The notes under the pieces were generated by a model that worked only from the letters and a program-made list of their open reading frames with translations, did no database searches and was not told where the DNA came from. Both the position numbers and the translations under genes were made by a program. Positions 1-5,409 of a stretch of 5,409 nt of DNA are shown here, piece by piece (the stretch's first letter is position 1; each line of letters opens with the position of its first letter). The stretch comes from Gammaproteobacteria bacterium (lineage in GTDB: Bacteria > Pseudomonadota > Gammaproteobacteria > Steroidobacterales > BM003): positions 1 to 5,409 of the forward strand of contig JAPHSC010000306.1 of NCBI GenBank assembly GCA_026193125.1. Direction: 5' to 3'.

Positions 1-572
1 AAACTGCCTTGGTTGATGACTTCATCCTCCTGACGCTGGAGCATGTCTTTCTTGAAGAGGAAAAGTCACTACCGCGCAACCGCGCCGCTTACCAGGCAAT
101 GCTGGACAGGGGCAGGGGACTGTTTGTGCTTCAGGGCAATGAGCTGGCCAATACCATTTCCCGGGTACTGCTGGACTACCAGGCGGTGCGTATGGCCCTG
201 GCCGGGGCAGGGGATAACCCGAGCACCCGCGATGTTGAGGAACAACTTTCACAGCTGGTGTTTCCGGGGTTTCTGCGCCAGGTGACGCCAGCACGTCTGG
301 GCCAGTACCCTCGCTATCTCAAGGCTGCGGCCCGTCGAGTGGAAAAGTTGGCGCTTGGTATGAGCCGGGATCAGCAACGCGCCCTGGAACTGGTGCCGCT
401 GTTGGAAAGGCTGGACAGCTTGCGCGAGTCACAGGGCGCAAGGAGGGTCGAGAAGGCCCGCTGGATGTTGGAGGAGTTCCGGGTTTCTCTTTTTGCGCAG
501 GAACTGGGCACCCCGGGACCGGTGTCTGCCAAGCGGATACGTAAATTGATGGACGAAATCGCCGGCACTTGA
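1..572 (+). CDS. hrpA: ATP-dependent RNA helicase HrpA, C-terminal part (5' end outside window)
   Basis: This is the last 189 codons of a gene that enters from the left edge; the reading frame is open from base 3 and ends at TGA 570-572. HrpA is a large cytoplasmic DEAH-box ATP-dependent RNA helicase of proteobacteria (about 1300 residues in E. coli), linked to mRNA processing and ribosome rescue. Only its C-terminal region (the DUF3418-type segment) is visible, so no helicase motif can be checked. Recognition rests on features typical of the HrpA tail: a start reading LVDDFILL, then FPGFLRQV, then YPRYLKAAARRVEKL, and near the end WMLEEFRVSLFAQELGT followed by PVSAKRIRKLMDE. The protein stops where the family normally stops, so the 3' end looks intact. 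A TTG at 9-11 could be mistaken for a start, but the frame continues upstream and homology does too. It has no functional link to the beta-oxidation genes downstream; it is simply the upstream neighbour on the same strand. Confidence 0.9.
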   Translation, partial: TALVDDFILLTLEHVFLEEEKSLPRNRAAYQAMLDRGRGLFVLQGNELANTISRVLLDYQAVRMALAGAGDNPSTRDVEEQLSQLVFPGFLRQVTPARLGQYPRYLKAAARRVEKLALGMSRDQQRALELVPLLERLDSLRESQGARRVEKARWMLEEFRVSLFAQELGTPGPVSAKRIRKLMDEIAGT

Positions 573-598
573 CCTTTTGGTGCGCTGCAGCTAACTTC

Positions 599-613
599 CT
601 TGTCGCTGACAAG
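599..613. promoter_or_regulatory. Inverted repeat upstream of the TetR gene: candidate operator or weak terminator
   Basis: CTTGTC (599-604) and GACAAG (608-613) are perfect 6-bp inverted arms around the 3-base centre GCT, ending 18 bases before the TTG start of the regulator. Short symmetric sites next to their own gene are common operators for TetR-family proteins, and binding here would block transcription of the regulator and the genes behind it. The right arm runs directly into TTTT (614-617), so a weak intrinsic terminator for hrpA is a real alternative, although a 6-bp stem with a 3-base loop is poor for that. A second, smaller palindrome, GCTGCAGC (584-591), lies just upstream. No convincing -35/-10 pair could be assigned in the 573-631 gap. 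The repeat is seen directly; its role is inference. Confidence 0.35.
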
Positions 614-619
614 TTTTGT

Positions 620-625
620 AGGAGA
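620..625 (+). promoter_or_regulatory. Ribosome binding site deciding a TTG start
   Basis: AGGAGA at 620-625 lies six bases before TTG 632-634. This is a strong Shine-Dalgarno match at good spacing, and it is the main reason for choosing the TTG over the first in-frame ATG at 695-697, which would remove the first helix of the DNA-binding domain. Confidence 0.75.
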
Positions 626-631
626 CTGTAG

Positions 632-1273
632 TTGTCGGGACGCCCGATTACCAAAACGTCACAGGCGCAACGCCGCGCGATCTCGGAACAGCGCATGGTC
701 GATGCGGCGGTTGAGTTGATCACCGAGCTGGGAATTTCCGGCACTACCTTGCGTGCCGTGGGTGAGCGCGCCGGATACAGTCGGGGCCTCGTGACCTACC
801 AGTACGGGTCAAAGGTCGGCTTGATGCGGGCGGTCACCAAGACCCTCGCCGGCGTCTGGCTGGAACGCTTGCAGTCTGCGGTGGGACAGCTCTCGGCGGT
901 GGACGGTTTATGCGCCGCCATCGACGCCCACTATCATTTCATTCACGAAATGCCTTCCCAGTTTCGAGCGCTAAGCATACTGGCATTCGCCTCGATTGAT
1001 CCGGGCTCCGGTATCCAGTCCCGCGTGTCAGAGGTGCAAGCCAAGCAACGCCAGTCAGTGTGCGGCTGGGTCCGCGAGGGGCAAGCGGCCGGCGTTGTCC
1101 GTCCGGGCATCAGCCCGGAGCGCTTTGCCGAGCATTTCCTGGCAACAATCTCCGGCATTGGTTTGCAATGGATGGTCAATCCTGACGTTGAGCTGTTGCC
1201 CATGCATGAAGAATTCAAACGTAGTACTCGAAATATGCTCGCGCCGAACAACGGCAAGAGTTCCCTTCAATGA
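632..1273 (+). CDS. TetR/AcrR-family transcriptional regulator, probable regulator of the beta-oxidation genes
   Basis: The 213-residue product has the usual TetR-family size and plan. The N-terminal three-helix DNA-binding domain spans about residues 16-65: helix 1 around MVDAAVELITELG (22-34), then the helix-turn-helix from TTLRAVGERAGYS (38-50) into RGLVTYQYGSKVGLM (51-65), a classic TetR recognition-helix and helix-4 signature. Residues from about 70 onward form the helical ligand-binding and dimerisation domain, which varies between family members, so the ligand cannot be read off. The start is TTG at 632, supported by AGGAGA upstream. The stop is only 18 bases before the thiolase ATG, so the regulator is probably in one transcript with the thiolase and the multifunctional enzyme. 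By analogy with TetR-type fatty acid regulators such as PsrA and Gram-positive FadR, it could be an acyl-CoA-responsive repressor of this operon and its own gene; that is inference from context. The inverted repeat at 599-613 is a candidate binding site. Confidence 0.88.
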   Translation: MSGRPITKTSQAQRRAISEQRMVDAAVELITELGISGTTLRAVGERAGYSRGLVTYQYGSKVGLMRAVTKTLAGVWLERLQSAVGQLSAVDGLCAAIDAHYHFIHEMPSQFRALSILAFASIDPGSGIQSRVSEVQAKQRQSVCGWVREGQAAGVVRPGISPERFAEHFLATISGIGLQWMVNPDVELLPMHEEFKRSTRNMLAPNNGKSSLQ

Positions 1274-1278
1274 CTGAC

Positions 1279-1283
1279 GAGGA
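1279..1283 (+). promoter_or_regulatory. Ribosome binding site of the thiolase gene
   Basis: GAGGA at 1279-1283 stands eight bases before ATG 1292-1294, inside the short gap after the regulator's stop codon. It supports this start and leaves little room for a separate promoter within the gap itself. Confidence 0.6.
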
Positions 1284-1291
1284 TAGCAACC

Positions 1292-2500
1292 ATGGCTGAC
1301 GCCTATATTTATGATCACGTGCGCACGCCCCGTGGCCGCGGCAAGGCCGATGGCGCCTTGCACGAGGTCACTCCCATCGAGTTGACACGACAGGTGCTGA
1401 TTGCCCTGAAAGAACGCAGCAGCCTGGATACCTCCCTGGTGGATGATGTAATCCTGGGCTGTGTTGCGCCTGTTGGTGAGCAGGGCGCCGATATCGCCCG
1501 GGTTGCCGTCATGCATGCAGGCTATGCTCAGTCTGTTCCCGGAAAGCAGATAAATCGCTTCTGCGCCTCGGCGCTGGAGGCAGTCAATAGCGGGGCGGCG
1601 CAAATCATGTCAGGACAGTCCGACATGGTGATCGGCGGCGGTGTGGAGTCCATGTCTCGCATACCCATGGGCGCGGACGGTGGCGCCTGGGCCATAGACC
1701 CCCAGGTTGCCTTTCATACCTATTTTGTACCCCAGGGGATCAGCGCAGACCTGATAGCCACTCGCAATGGCATCTCACGCCAGGACCTGGACGCCTATGC
1801 GCTGGAAAGCCAGAAGCGTGCAGCCAACTCCTGGGACAAGGGTTATTTCAAGAACTCGATCATTCCGATCAAGGACTGCATAGGCGAGATACTGCTGGAA
1901 CGTGATGAACACATGCGACCCGGAACGACCATGGAGAGCCTGGCCGGTCTGAAGGCTGCCTTCGAAATTCCCGGGCAACAGGCCGGTTTCGATGGCGTGG
2001 CCCTGCAGAAATATCCGGATGTGGAAGCCATCAAGCATGTGCACACAGGTGGAAATTCCAGTGGCATCGTGGACGGTGCCGCGGCGGTGCTGCTGGGCAG
2101 TGAGGAGGTAGGTAAACGCTGTGGTTTGAAGCCGCGCGCCAGGATTCGCGGATTTGCATCTACCGGTAGCGAACCTACCATCATGTTGACCGGCCCGGCC
2201 TATGCCACTGAGAAAGTCCTGAAGCGCGCAGGTATGAGTCTGGCTGACATTGACCTGTTCGAATTGAACGAGGCCTTCGCCTCGGTGGTGCTGCACTACA
2301 TGCAGAAGCTGAATATATCCCACGACAAGATCAACGTGAATGGCGGTGCGATTGCCATGGGTCACCCGTTGGGAGCCACTGGCGCAATGATCCTGGGCAC
2401 GGTCCTGGATGAGTTGGAGCGCCGTAACCTGGGTACCGCGCTGGTGACTCTGTGTATCGGAGCCGGCATGGGTACCGCCACTATCATCGAGCGCGTCTAG
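1292..2500 (+). CDS. Acetyl-CoA C-acyltransferase (thiolase, FadA/FadI type)
   Basis: This 402-residue cytoplasmic enzyme carries out the last step of beta-oxidation: CoA-dependent cleavage of 3-ketoacyl-CoA to acetyl-CoA and an acyl-CoA two carbons shorter. The length is normal for the family. The N-terminal thiolase domain holds the nucleophilic cysteine, Cys91, in INRFCASALEAV (87-98), followed by GGGVESMSRIPMG (115-127). The C-terminal domain has HTGGNSSGIVDGAAA (251-265), NEAF (326-329), GGAIAMGHPLGATG (351-364) with active-site His358, and CIGAGMG (388-394) with the second active-site cysteine, Cys388. All expected catalytic residues are present, so it should be active. The gene sits 18 bp after the regulator and 33 bp before the hydratase/dehydrogenase, which fits an operon and a degradative rather than biosynthetic role. 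Biosynthetic acetoacetyl-CoA thiolase (PhaA/AtoB) shares the same motifs and is the main alternative; pairing with a FadB-like partner argues against it. Chain-length preference cannot be read from sequence. Confidence 0.93.
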   Translation: MADAYIYDHVRTPRGRGKADGALHEVTPIELTRQVLIALKERSSLDTSLVDDVILGCVAPVGEQGADIARVAVMHAGYAQSVPGKQINRFCASALEAVNSGAAQIMSGQSDMVIGGGVESMSRIPMGADGGAWAIDPQVAFHTYFVPQGISADLIATRNGISRQDLDAYALESQKRAANSWDKGYFKNSIIPIKDCIGEILLERDEHMRPGTTMESLAGLKAAFEIPGQQAGFDGVALQKYPDVEAIKHVHTGGNSSGIVDGAAAVLLGSEEVGKRCGLKPRARIRGFASTGSEPTIMLTGPAYATEKVLKRAGMSLADIDLFELNEAFASVVLHYMQKLNISHDKINVNGGAIAMGHPLGATGAMILGTVLDELERRNLGTALVTLCIGAGMGTATIIERV

Positions 2501-2522
2501 ACGCCGGATCAGCAATTCACAC

Positions 2523-2526
2523 AGGA
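2523..2526 (+). promoter_or_regulatory. Ribosome binding site of the multifunctional enzyme gene
   Basis: AGGA at 2523-2526 lies seven bases before ATG 2534-2536, in the 33-bp gap after the thiolase stop. It is a moderate Shine-Dalgarno match and supports this start; the crotonase fold begins almost at once, as expected. Confidence 0.55.
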
Positions 2527-2533
2527 CAATCAA

Positions 2534-4708
2534 ATGAGCAAGACCCTACATTACAAACTCGATAAAGAAGGCATTGTCACCCTGACTATCGATGTTCCAG
2601 ACCGTTCCATGAACGTGCTAACGCCGGAATTGACCCGTGAAATCGCCGAGTATGCCGACAAGGTATCGAGTGATGAAAAGGTCAAGGGCGTGGTGATCGT
2701 GTCTGGCAAGGATTCATTTATCGCCGGTGCCGACCTCAAGGACCTGGTCACTGCCTATGACCGGGGCGCGACCCTGAAACAATGTTATGACTGGAGCCAG
2801 GAGCTAAGCCAGGCCTACCGCAAGCTGGAGACCTGCGGCAAGCCGGTGGCCGTGGCCATCAATGGCGTGGCCCTTGGCGGTGGGCTGGAATTGTGCCTCG
2901 CCTGTCATTATCGAGTGTTGTCGGATCATCCCAAGGCGGTGATTGGCTTGCCAGAGTCGCAGGTCGGTTTGCTGCCAGGCGCCGGCGGCACCCAGAGGTT
3001 GCCGAGATTGATCGGCATTCGCGAGGCACTGCCGCTGATGCTGGAAGGGCGCCATGTACGTCCTGACAAGGCGCTGGCGCTGGGTATCGTCCACGAAATT
3101 GCTCCGGTGGCGGAACTGGAGGCACGCGCCCGCAAGTGGGTGCTTGAGAAGGGCGATCCAGAAGCACCCTGGGACAAGAAAGGCTTCAAGGTTCCTGGAG
3201 GCGCCGGTGGCATGCACCCGGGTGCGGCGCAGACCTTCATGGTGGGCAATGCCCTGACTTCGAAAACCACCCAGAACAACTATCCGGCGGCCCTGGGCAT
3301 CATGTCCAGCGTGTACGAAGGTACCGCCATGCCCATAGACAAGGGACTGCAGATAGAGTCCAAGTACTTCGCCCAGCTGTTGGCCGGTCCGGTAGCACGT
3401 AACATGATGCGCACCTTGTTCATTAACAAGGGACTGGCCGACAAGCTCGCGCGTCGGCCCAAGGGTGTGGAGAAATCCCAGGTCAAGAAGCTGGGTATCC
3501 TGGGTGCAGGAATGATGGGTGCCGGTGTGGCTTATGTGTCTGCGAGCGCAGGCATGGAAGTGGTACTACTGGACACCGACCTGGCCAGCGCCGAGAAAGG
3601 CAAGCAGTACTCCGCGAGTCTGCTGGCCAAGCAGCTTGAGCGGGGCAAGATGGATCAGGCCAAGGGCGAAGCGGTGTTAGGCATGATCAAGCCCAGCACT
3701 GACTATGCTGACCTTGAGGGCTGCAACCTGGTGATCGAGGCGGTATTCGAGAGCCGCGAGATCAAGGCCGACGTCACGGCCAAGGCCGAGGCCGTCATCC
3801 CGGCTACCTCGGTATTCGCCAGCAATACTTCCACCCTGCCTATCACCGGACTGGCACAGGCCTCGAAGCGACCCGACCAGTTCATCGGTATTCATTTCTT
3901 CTCACCCGTGGACAAGATGCCACTGGTGGAGATTATCGTGGGTGAGAAAACCAGCGACGAAACCATCGCCAAGGCACTGGATTACGTGGGTCAGTTGCGC
4001 AAGACCCCGATAGTTGTCAACGACAGCCGGGGTTTCTATACGAGTCGTTGTTTCGGCACCTATACCAACGAGGGTATGACACTGCTCCAGGAAGGGGTAA
4101 ATCCAGCCCTGATTGAGAATGTGGCCCGTCAGGCCGGTATGCCGGTGGGGCCTCTGGCGGTCGCTGACGAAGTCGCTATTGAGCTTGCCTACAAGGTCAT
4201 GAAGCAGACCGAGATGGATATGGGGAAAGCCTACAAGCGTCCTACCAGTTACGAGTTGGTGGACAAGTTCGTAAATGAGCTTGGACGCAAGGGCAAGCGC
4301 AGCGGAAAGGGCTTCTATGCTTACCCGGAGGGCGGGCGCAAACACTTGTGGGAAGGGCTGGCAGAAATCTATCCACTGGCAGCAGAGCAACCCGCGGCGG
4401 AAGAAGTGAAAACGCGACTGCTTTATATCCAGGCTCTGGAAACCGCGCGCTGTGTCGAGGAGGGCGTAGTCACCCACCCGGAAGATGCCGACATTGGCTC
4501 CATATTCGGCTGGGGTTTCCCACCCTACACCGGTGGCACATTGTCGTTCATCGATACCGTCGGCCTGGAGAATTTCGTCAGCGAATGCGATCGTCTGGCT
4601 GCCGCCTACGGTGAACGCTTCCAGGTGTCTGACTGGTTACGGGCCCGGGCCAGACAAGGCGAGAACTTCTACCCGGTGCCCGCTGAGCTCGGCGCCTCGG
4701 CGGCATGA
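2534..4708 (+). CDS. Enoyl-CoA hydratase / 3-hydroxyacyl-CoA dehydrogenase, FadB/FadJ-type beta-oxidation alpha subunit
   Basis: This 724-residue protein joins two activities: hydration of trans-2-enoyl-CoA and NAD-dependent oxidation of the resulting 3-hydroxyacyl-CoA. The N-terminal crotonase domain covers about residues 5-200, with the oxyanion-hole segment FIAGADL (62-68), GGGLEL (115-120) carrying Glu119, and GLPESQVGLLPGAGGTQRLP (138-157) carrying Glu141; these match the two catalytic glutamates of hydratases. After a linker, the dehydrogenase starts at about 318 with the Rossmann motif GAGMMGAG (324-331), then NTSTLPI (431-437), HFFSPV (454-459) with His454, and Glu466, the expected His-Glu pair. 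Two C-terminal dehydrogenase segments follow (about 497-597 and 624-710), including GMPVGPLAVADE (535-546) and FGWGFPPYTGG (658-668). Length is close to E. coli FadB and FadJ (slightly over 700). Unusually, Ser504 stands where most dehydrogenases have an active-site Asn. It probably forms a complex with the adjacent thiolase, as FadB/FadA do. It resembles the FadJ-like, thiolase-first group (P. aeruginosa PA1737 type) more than classical FadB, so no symbol is given. Confidence 0.93.
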   Translation: MSKTLHYKLDKEGIVTLTIDVPDRSMNVLTPELTREIAEYADKVSSDEKVKGVVIVSGKDSFIAGADLKDLVTAYDRGATLKQCYDWSQELSQAYRKLETCGKPVAVAINGVALGGGLELCLACHYRVLSDHPKAVIGLPESQVGLLPGAGGTQRLPRLIGIREALPLMLEGRHVRPDKALALGIVHEIAPVAELEARARKWVLEKGDPEAPWDKKGFKVPGGAGGMHPGAAQTFMVGNALTSKTTQNNYPAALGIMSSVYEGTAMPIDKGLQIESKYFAQLLAGPVARNMMRTLFINKGLADKLARRPKGVEKSQVKKLGILGAGMMGAGVAYVSASAGMEVVLLDTDLASAEKGKQYSASLLAKQLERGKMDQAKGEAVLGMIKPSTDYADLEGCNLVIEAVFESREIKADVTAKAEAVIPATSVFASNTSTLPITGLAQASKRPDQFIGIHFFSPVDKMPLVEIIVGEKTSDETIAKALDYVGQLRKTPIVVNDSRGFYTSRCFGTYTNEGMTLLQEGVNPALIENVARQAGMPVGPLAVADEVAIELAYKVMKQTEMDMGKAYKRPTSYELVDKFVNELGRKGKRSGKGFYAYPEGGRKHLWEGLAEIYPLAAEQPAAEEVKTRLLYIQALETARCVEEGVVTHPEDADIGSIFGWGFPPYTGGTLSFIDTVGLENFVSECDRLAAAYGERFQVSDWLRARARQGENFYPVPAELGASAA

Positions 4709-4715
4709 TGTCAAA

Positions 4716-4747
4716 GCCGGGTTTCTTTTTGAAGCCCGGCCTTTTTT
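4716..4747 (+). terminator. Rho-independent terminator after the multifunctional enzyme gene
   Basis: GCCGGGTTTC (4716-4725) pairs with GAAGCCCGGC (4731-4740) to give a 10-bp stem, with a single G-U pair at 4722/4734, around a TTTTT loop. One C (4741) and then six T residues (4742-4747) follow. It begins eight bases after the TGA of the upstream gene. A GC-rich stem base and a U-tract make this a strong intrinsic terminator on the + strand, ending the regulator–thiolase–multifunctional enzyme transcript before the acyl-CoA dehydrogenase gene. Confidence 0.88.
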
Positions 4748-4771
4748 CCTGCATGCACCTCGCACCTGATT

Positions 4772-4777
4772 AAGGGG
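4772..4777 (+). promoter_or_regulatory. Ribosome binding site of the acyl-CoA dehydrogenase gene
   Basis: AAGGGG at 4772-4777 is six bases before ATG 4784-4786 and fixes that start over the next in-frame ATG at 4817. The short stretch between the terminator and this site (4748-4771) would have to hold most of any separate promoter; I see only a weak -10-like GATTAA (4768-4773) without a good -35. Confidence 0.6.
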
Positions 4778-4783
4778 TAATTT

Positions 4784-5409
4784 ATGGATCGGCTGATATT
4801 TGACGAAGAACATGTCATGTTCAGGGAGTCGGTGCGCCGATTCATGCAGAATGAAATTGGTCCGCACGGCGAACGCTGGCGAGAGCAGGGAATTGTCGAC
4901 CGGGAGGCGTTCGAGAAGGCCGGTGAACAGGGTCTGCTCTTACTTTGGGCTGACGAAAAGTATGGCGGTGCAGGCATCGAGGATTTTCGTTACGAGCAGA
5001 TTCTCATAGAAGAGAATGTTCATCATGGCGAAAGCGGCTTCTTTATAAACCTGCACACACGCCTGGTGGGTCCCTATCTGGGTCAACTGGGTAACGAGGA
5101 ACAAAAAGCACGCTGGCTGCCCAACTGTGTCAGCGGCAAGTCTATTCTCGCGGTAGCCATGACCGAGGCCAGTGCCGGGTCAGATATTTCGGGCACGCGA
5201 ACCCGGGCGGTGGACAAGGGCGATCACTGGTTGCTCAATGGATCCAAGACATTTATTTCCAACGGCCTGCTGGCAGATCTCGTGGTAGTGGCTGCGAGGA
5301 CTGTGCCCGACAAACCACACGGGTTCGGGCTGTTTGTCGTGGAGCGGGACATGCCAGGCTTCAGCCGTGGGCGCAAACTGGCGAAAATGGGCTTGCATGC
5401 CCAGGATAC
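4784..5409 (+). CDS. Acyl-CoA dehydrogenase, long-chain (LCAD/ACADL)-like, N-terminal part (3' end outside window)
   Basis: An open frame of 208 codons runs off the right edge; a full family member is about 380-400 residues. Acyl-CoA dehydrogenases are FAD enzymes that oxidise acyl-CoA to trans-2-enoyl-CoA and pass electrons to electron-transfer flavoprotein. The helical N-terminal domain spans about residues 5-118, including YGGAGIEDF (60-68). The middle beta domain begins with AMTEASAGSDISG (125-137), the family signature that contacts flavin and substrate, followed by WLLNGSKTFISNG (149-161) and KLAKMGLHAQD (198-208), which continues past the edge. The catalytic glutamate and the C-terminal FAD-contacting domain lie outside the window, so activity cannot be confirmed. 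The opening segment (FDEEHVMFRESVRRF, 6-20) and EAFEKAGEQGLL (41-52) resemble the long-chain dehydrogenase group, from memory of mammalian LCAD; substrate length is therefore inference. The gene follows a strong terminator, so it is probably not expressed only by read-through from the upstream operon. Confidence 0.92.
   Translation, partial: MDRLIFDEEHVMFRESVRRFMQNEIGPHGERWREQGIVDREAFEKAGEQGLLLLWADEKYGGAGIEDFRYEQILIEENVHHGESGFFINLHTRLVGPYLGQLGNEEQKARWLPNCVSGKSILAVAMTEASAGSDISGTRTRAVDKGDHWLLNGSKTFISNGLLADLVVVAARTVPDKPHGFGLFVVERDMPGFSRGRKLAKMGLHAQD

Noticed and set aside
9..11. TTG as the start of a separate small gene at the left edge
   Set aside because: The frame is open upstream of it and the protein matches the interior and tail of HrpA, so this is an internal leucine codon.
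573..631. Sigma-70 promoter for the regulator operon, for example CTGACA at 606-611 as -35
   Set aside because: No acceptable -10 sits at 16-18 bp spacing: the matching position overlaps the start codon. A promoter may exist here or inside the hrpA tail, but I cannot assign it.
1775..2533. Long antisense open frame (252 codons) opposite the end of the thiolase gene
   Set aside because: The + strand here encodes conserved thiolase motifs with catalytic His and Cys; the antisense product shows no recognisable domain and is explained by the codon bias of GC-rich DNA.
4014..4026. Second TTGTC-AAC-GACAG sequence resembling the inverted repeat at 599-613
   Set aside because: It falls inside conserved codons of the dehydrogenase (VVNDS), deep in a gene, and is an imperfect match, so chance is the simpler explanation.
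3902..4477. Antisense open frame (191 codons) opposite the dehydrogenase domain
   Set aside because: It lies fully within a well-conserved enzyme gene, has no recognisable motif and looks like a shadow frame.

Overview
The window looks like part of a gammaproteobacterial chromosome. The evidence is the GC-rich coding DNA, the tail of the RNA helicase HrpA with its family-typical C-terminus, and a TetR regulator–thiolase–multifunctional enzyme cluster of the kind found in Pseudomonas-like and marine gammaproteobacteria. The genus cannot be read from the sequence. All genes are on the + strand and no gap between genes exceeds about 75 bases.

Layout: (1) up to 572, the 3' end of hrpA. (2) A 59-bp gap holding a perfect short inverted repeat (599-613). 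(3) 632-1273, a TetR-family regulator starting at TTG. (4) After 18 bp, a thiolase (1292-2500). (5) After 33 bp, a two-domain enoyl-CoA hydratase / 3-hydroxyacyl-CoA dehydrogenase (2534-4708). (6) A strong intrinsic terminator (4716-4747). (7) From 4784 past the right edge, the first 208 codons of an acyl-CoA dehydrogenase resembling long-chain acyl-CoA dehydrogenases.

Together, genes 4, 5 and 7 encode all four steps of the fatty acid beta-oxidation spiral. The acyl-CoA dehydrogenase makes the enoyl-CoA, the two-domain protein hydrates it and oxidises the hydroxyacyl-CoA, and the thiolase releases acetyl-CoA. The regulator is probably co-transcribed with the thiolase and the multifunctional enzyme and may control them in response to an acyl-CoA. 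The terminator suggests that the acyl-CoA dehydrogenase is expressed partly or wholly on its own.

I found no mobile element, CRISPR array, RNA gene or clear sign of an undescribed system. The points most worth checking are the candidate operator upstream of the regulator, an Asn-to-Ser change at an expected active-site position in the dehydrogenase domain, and the terminator inside the pathway cluster.
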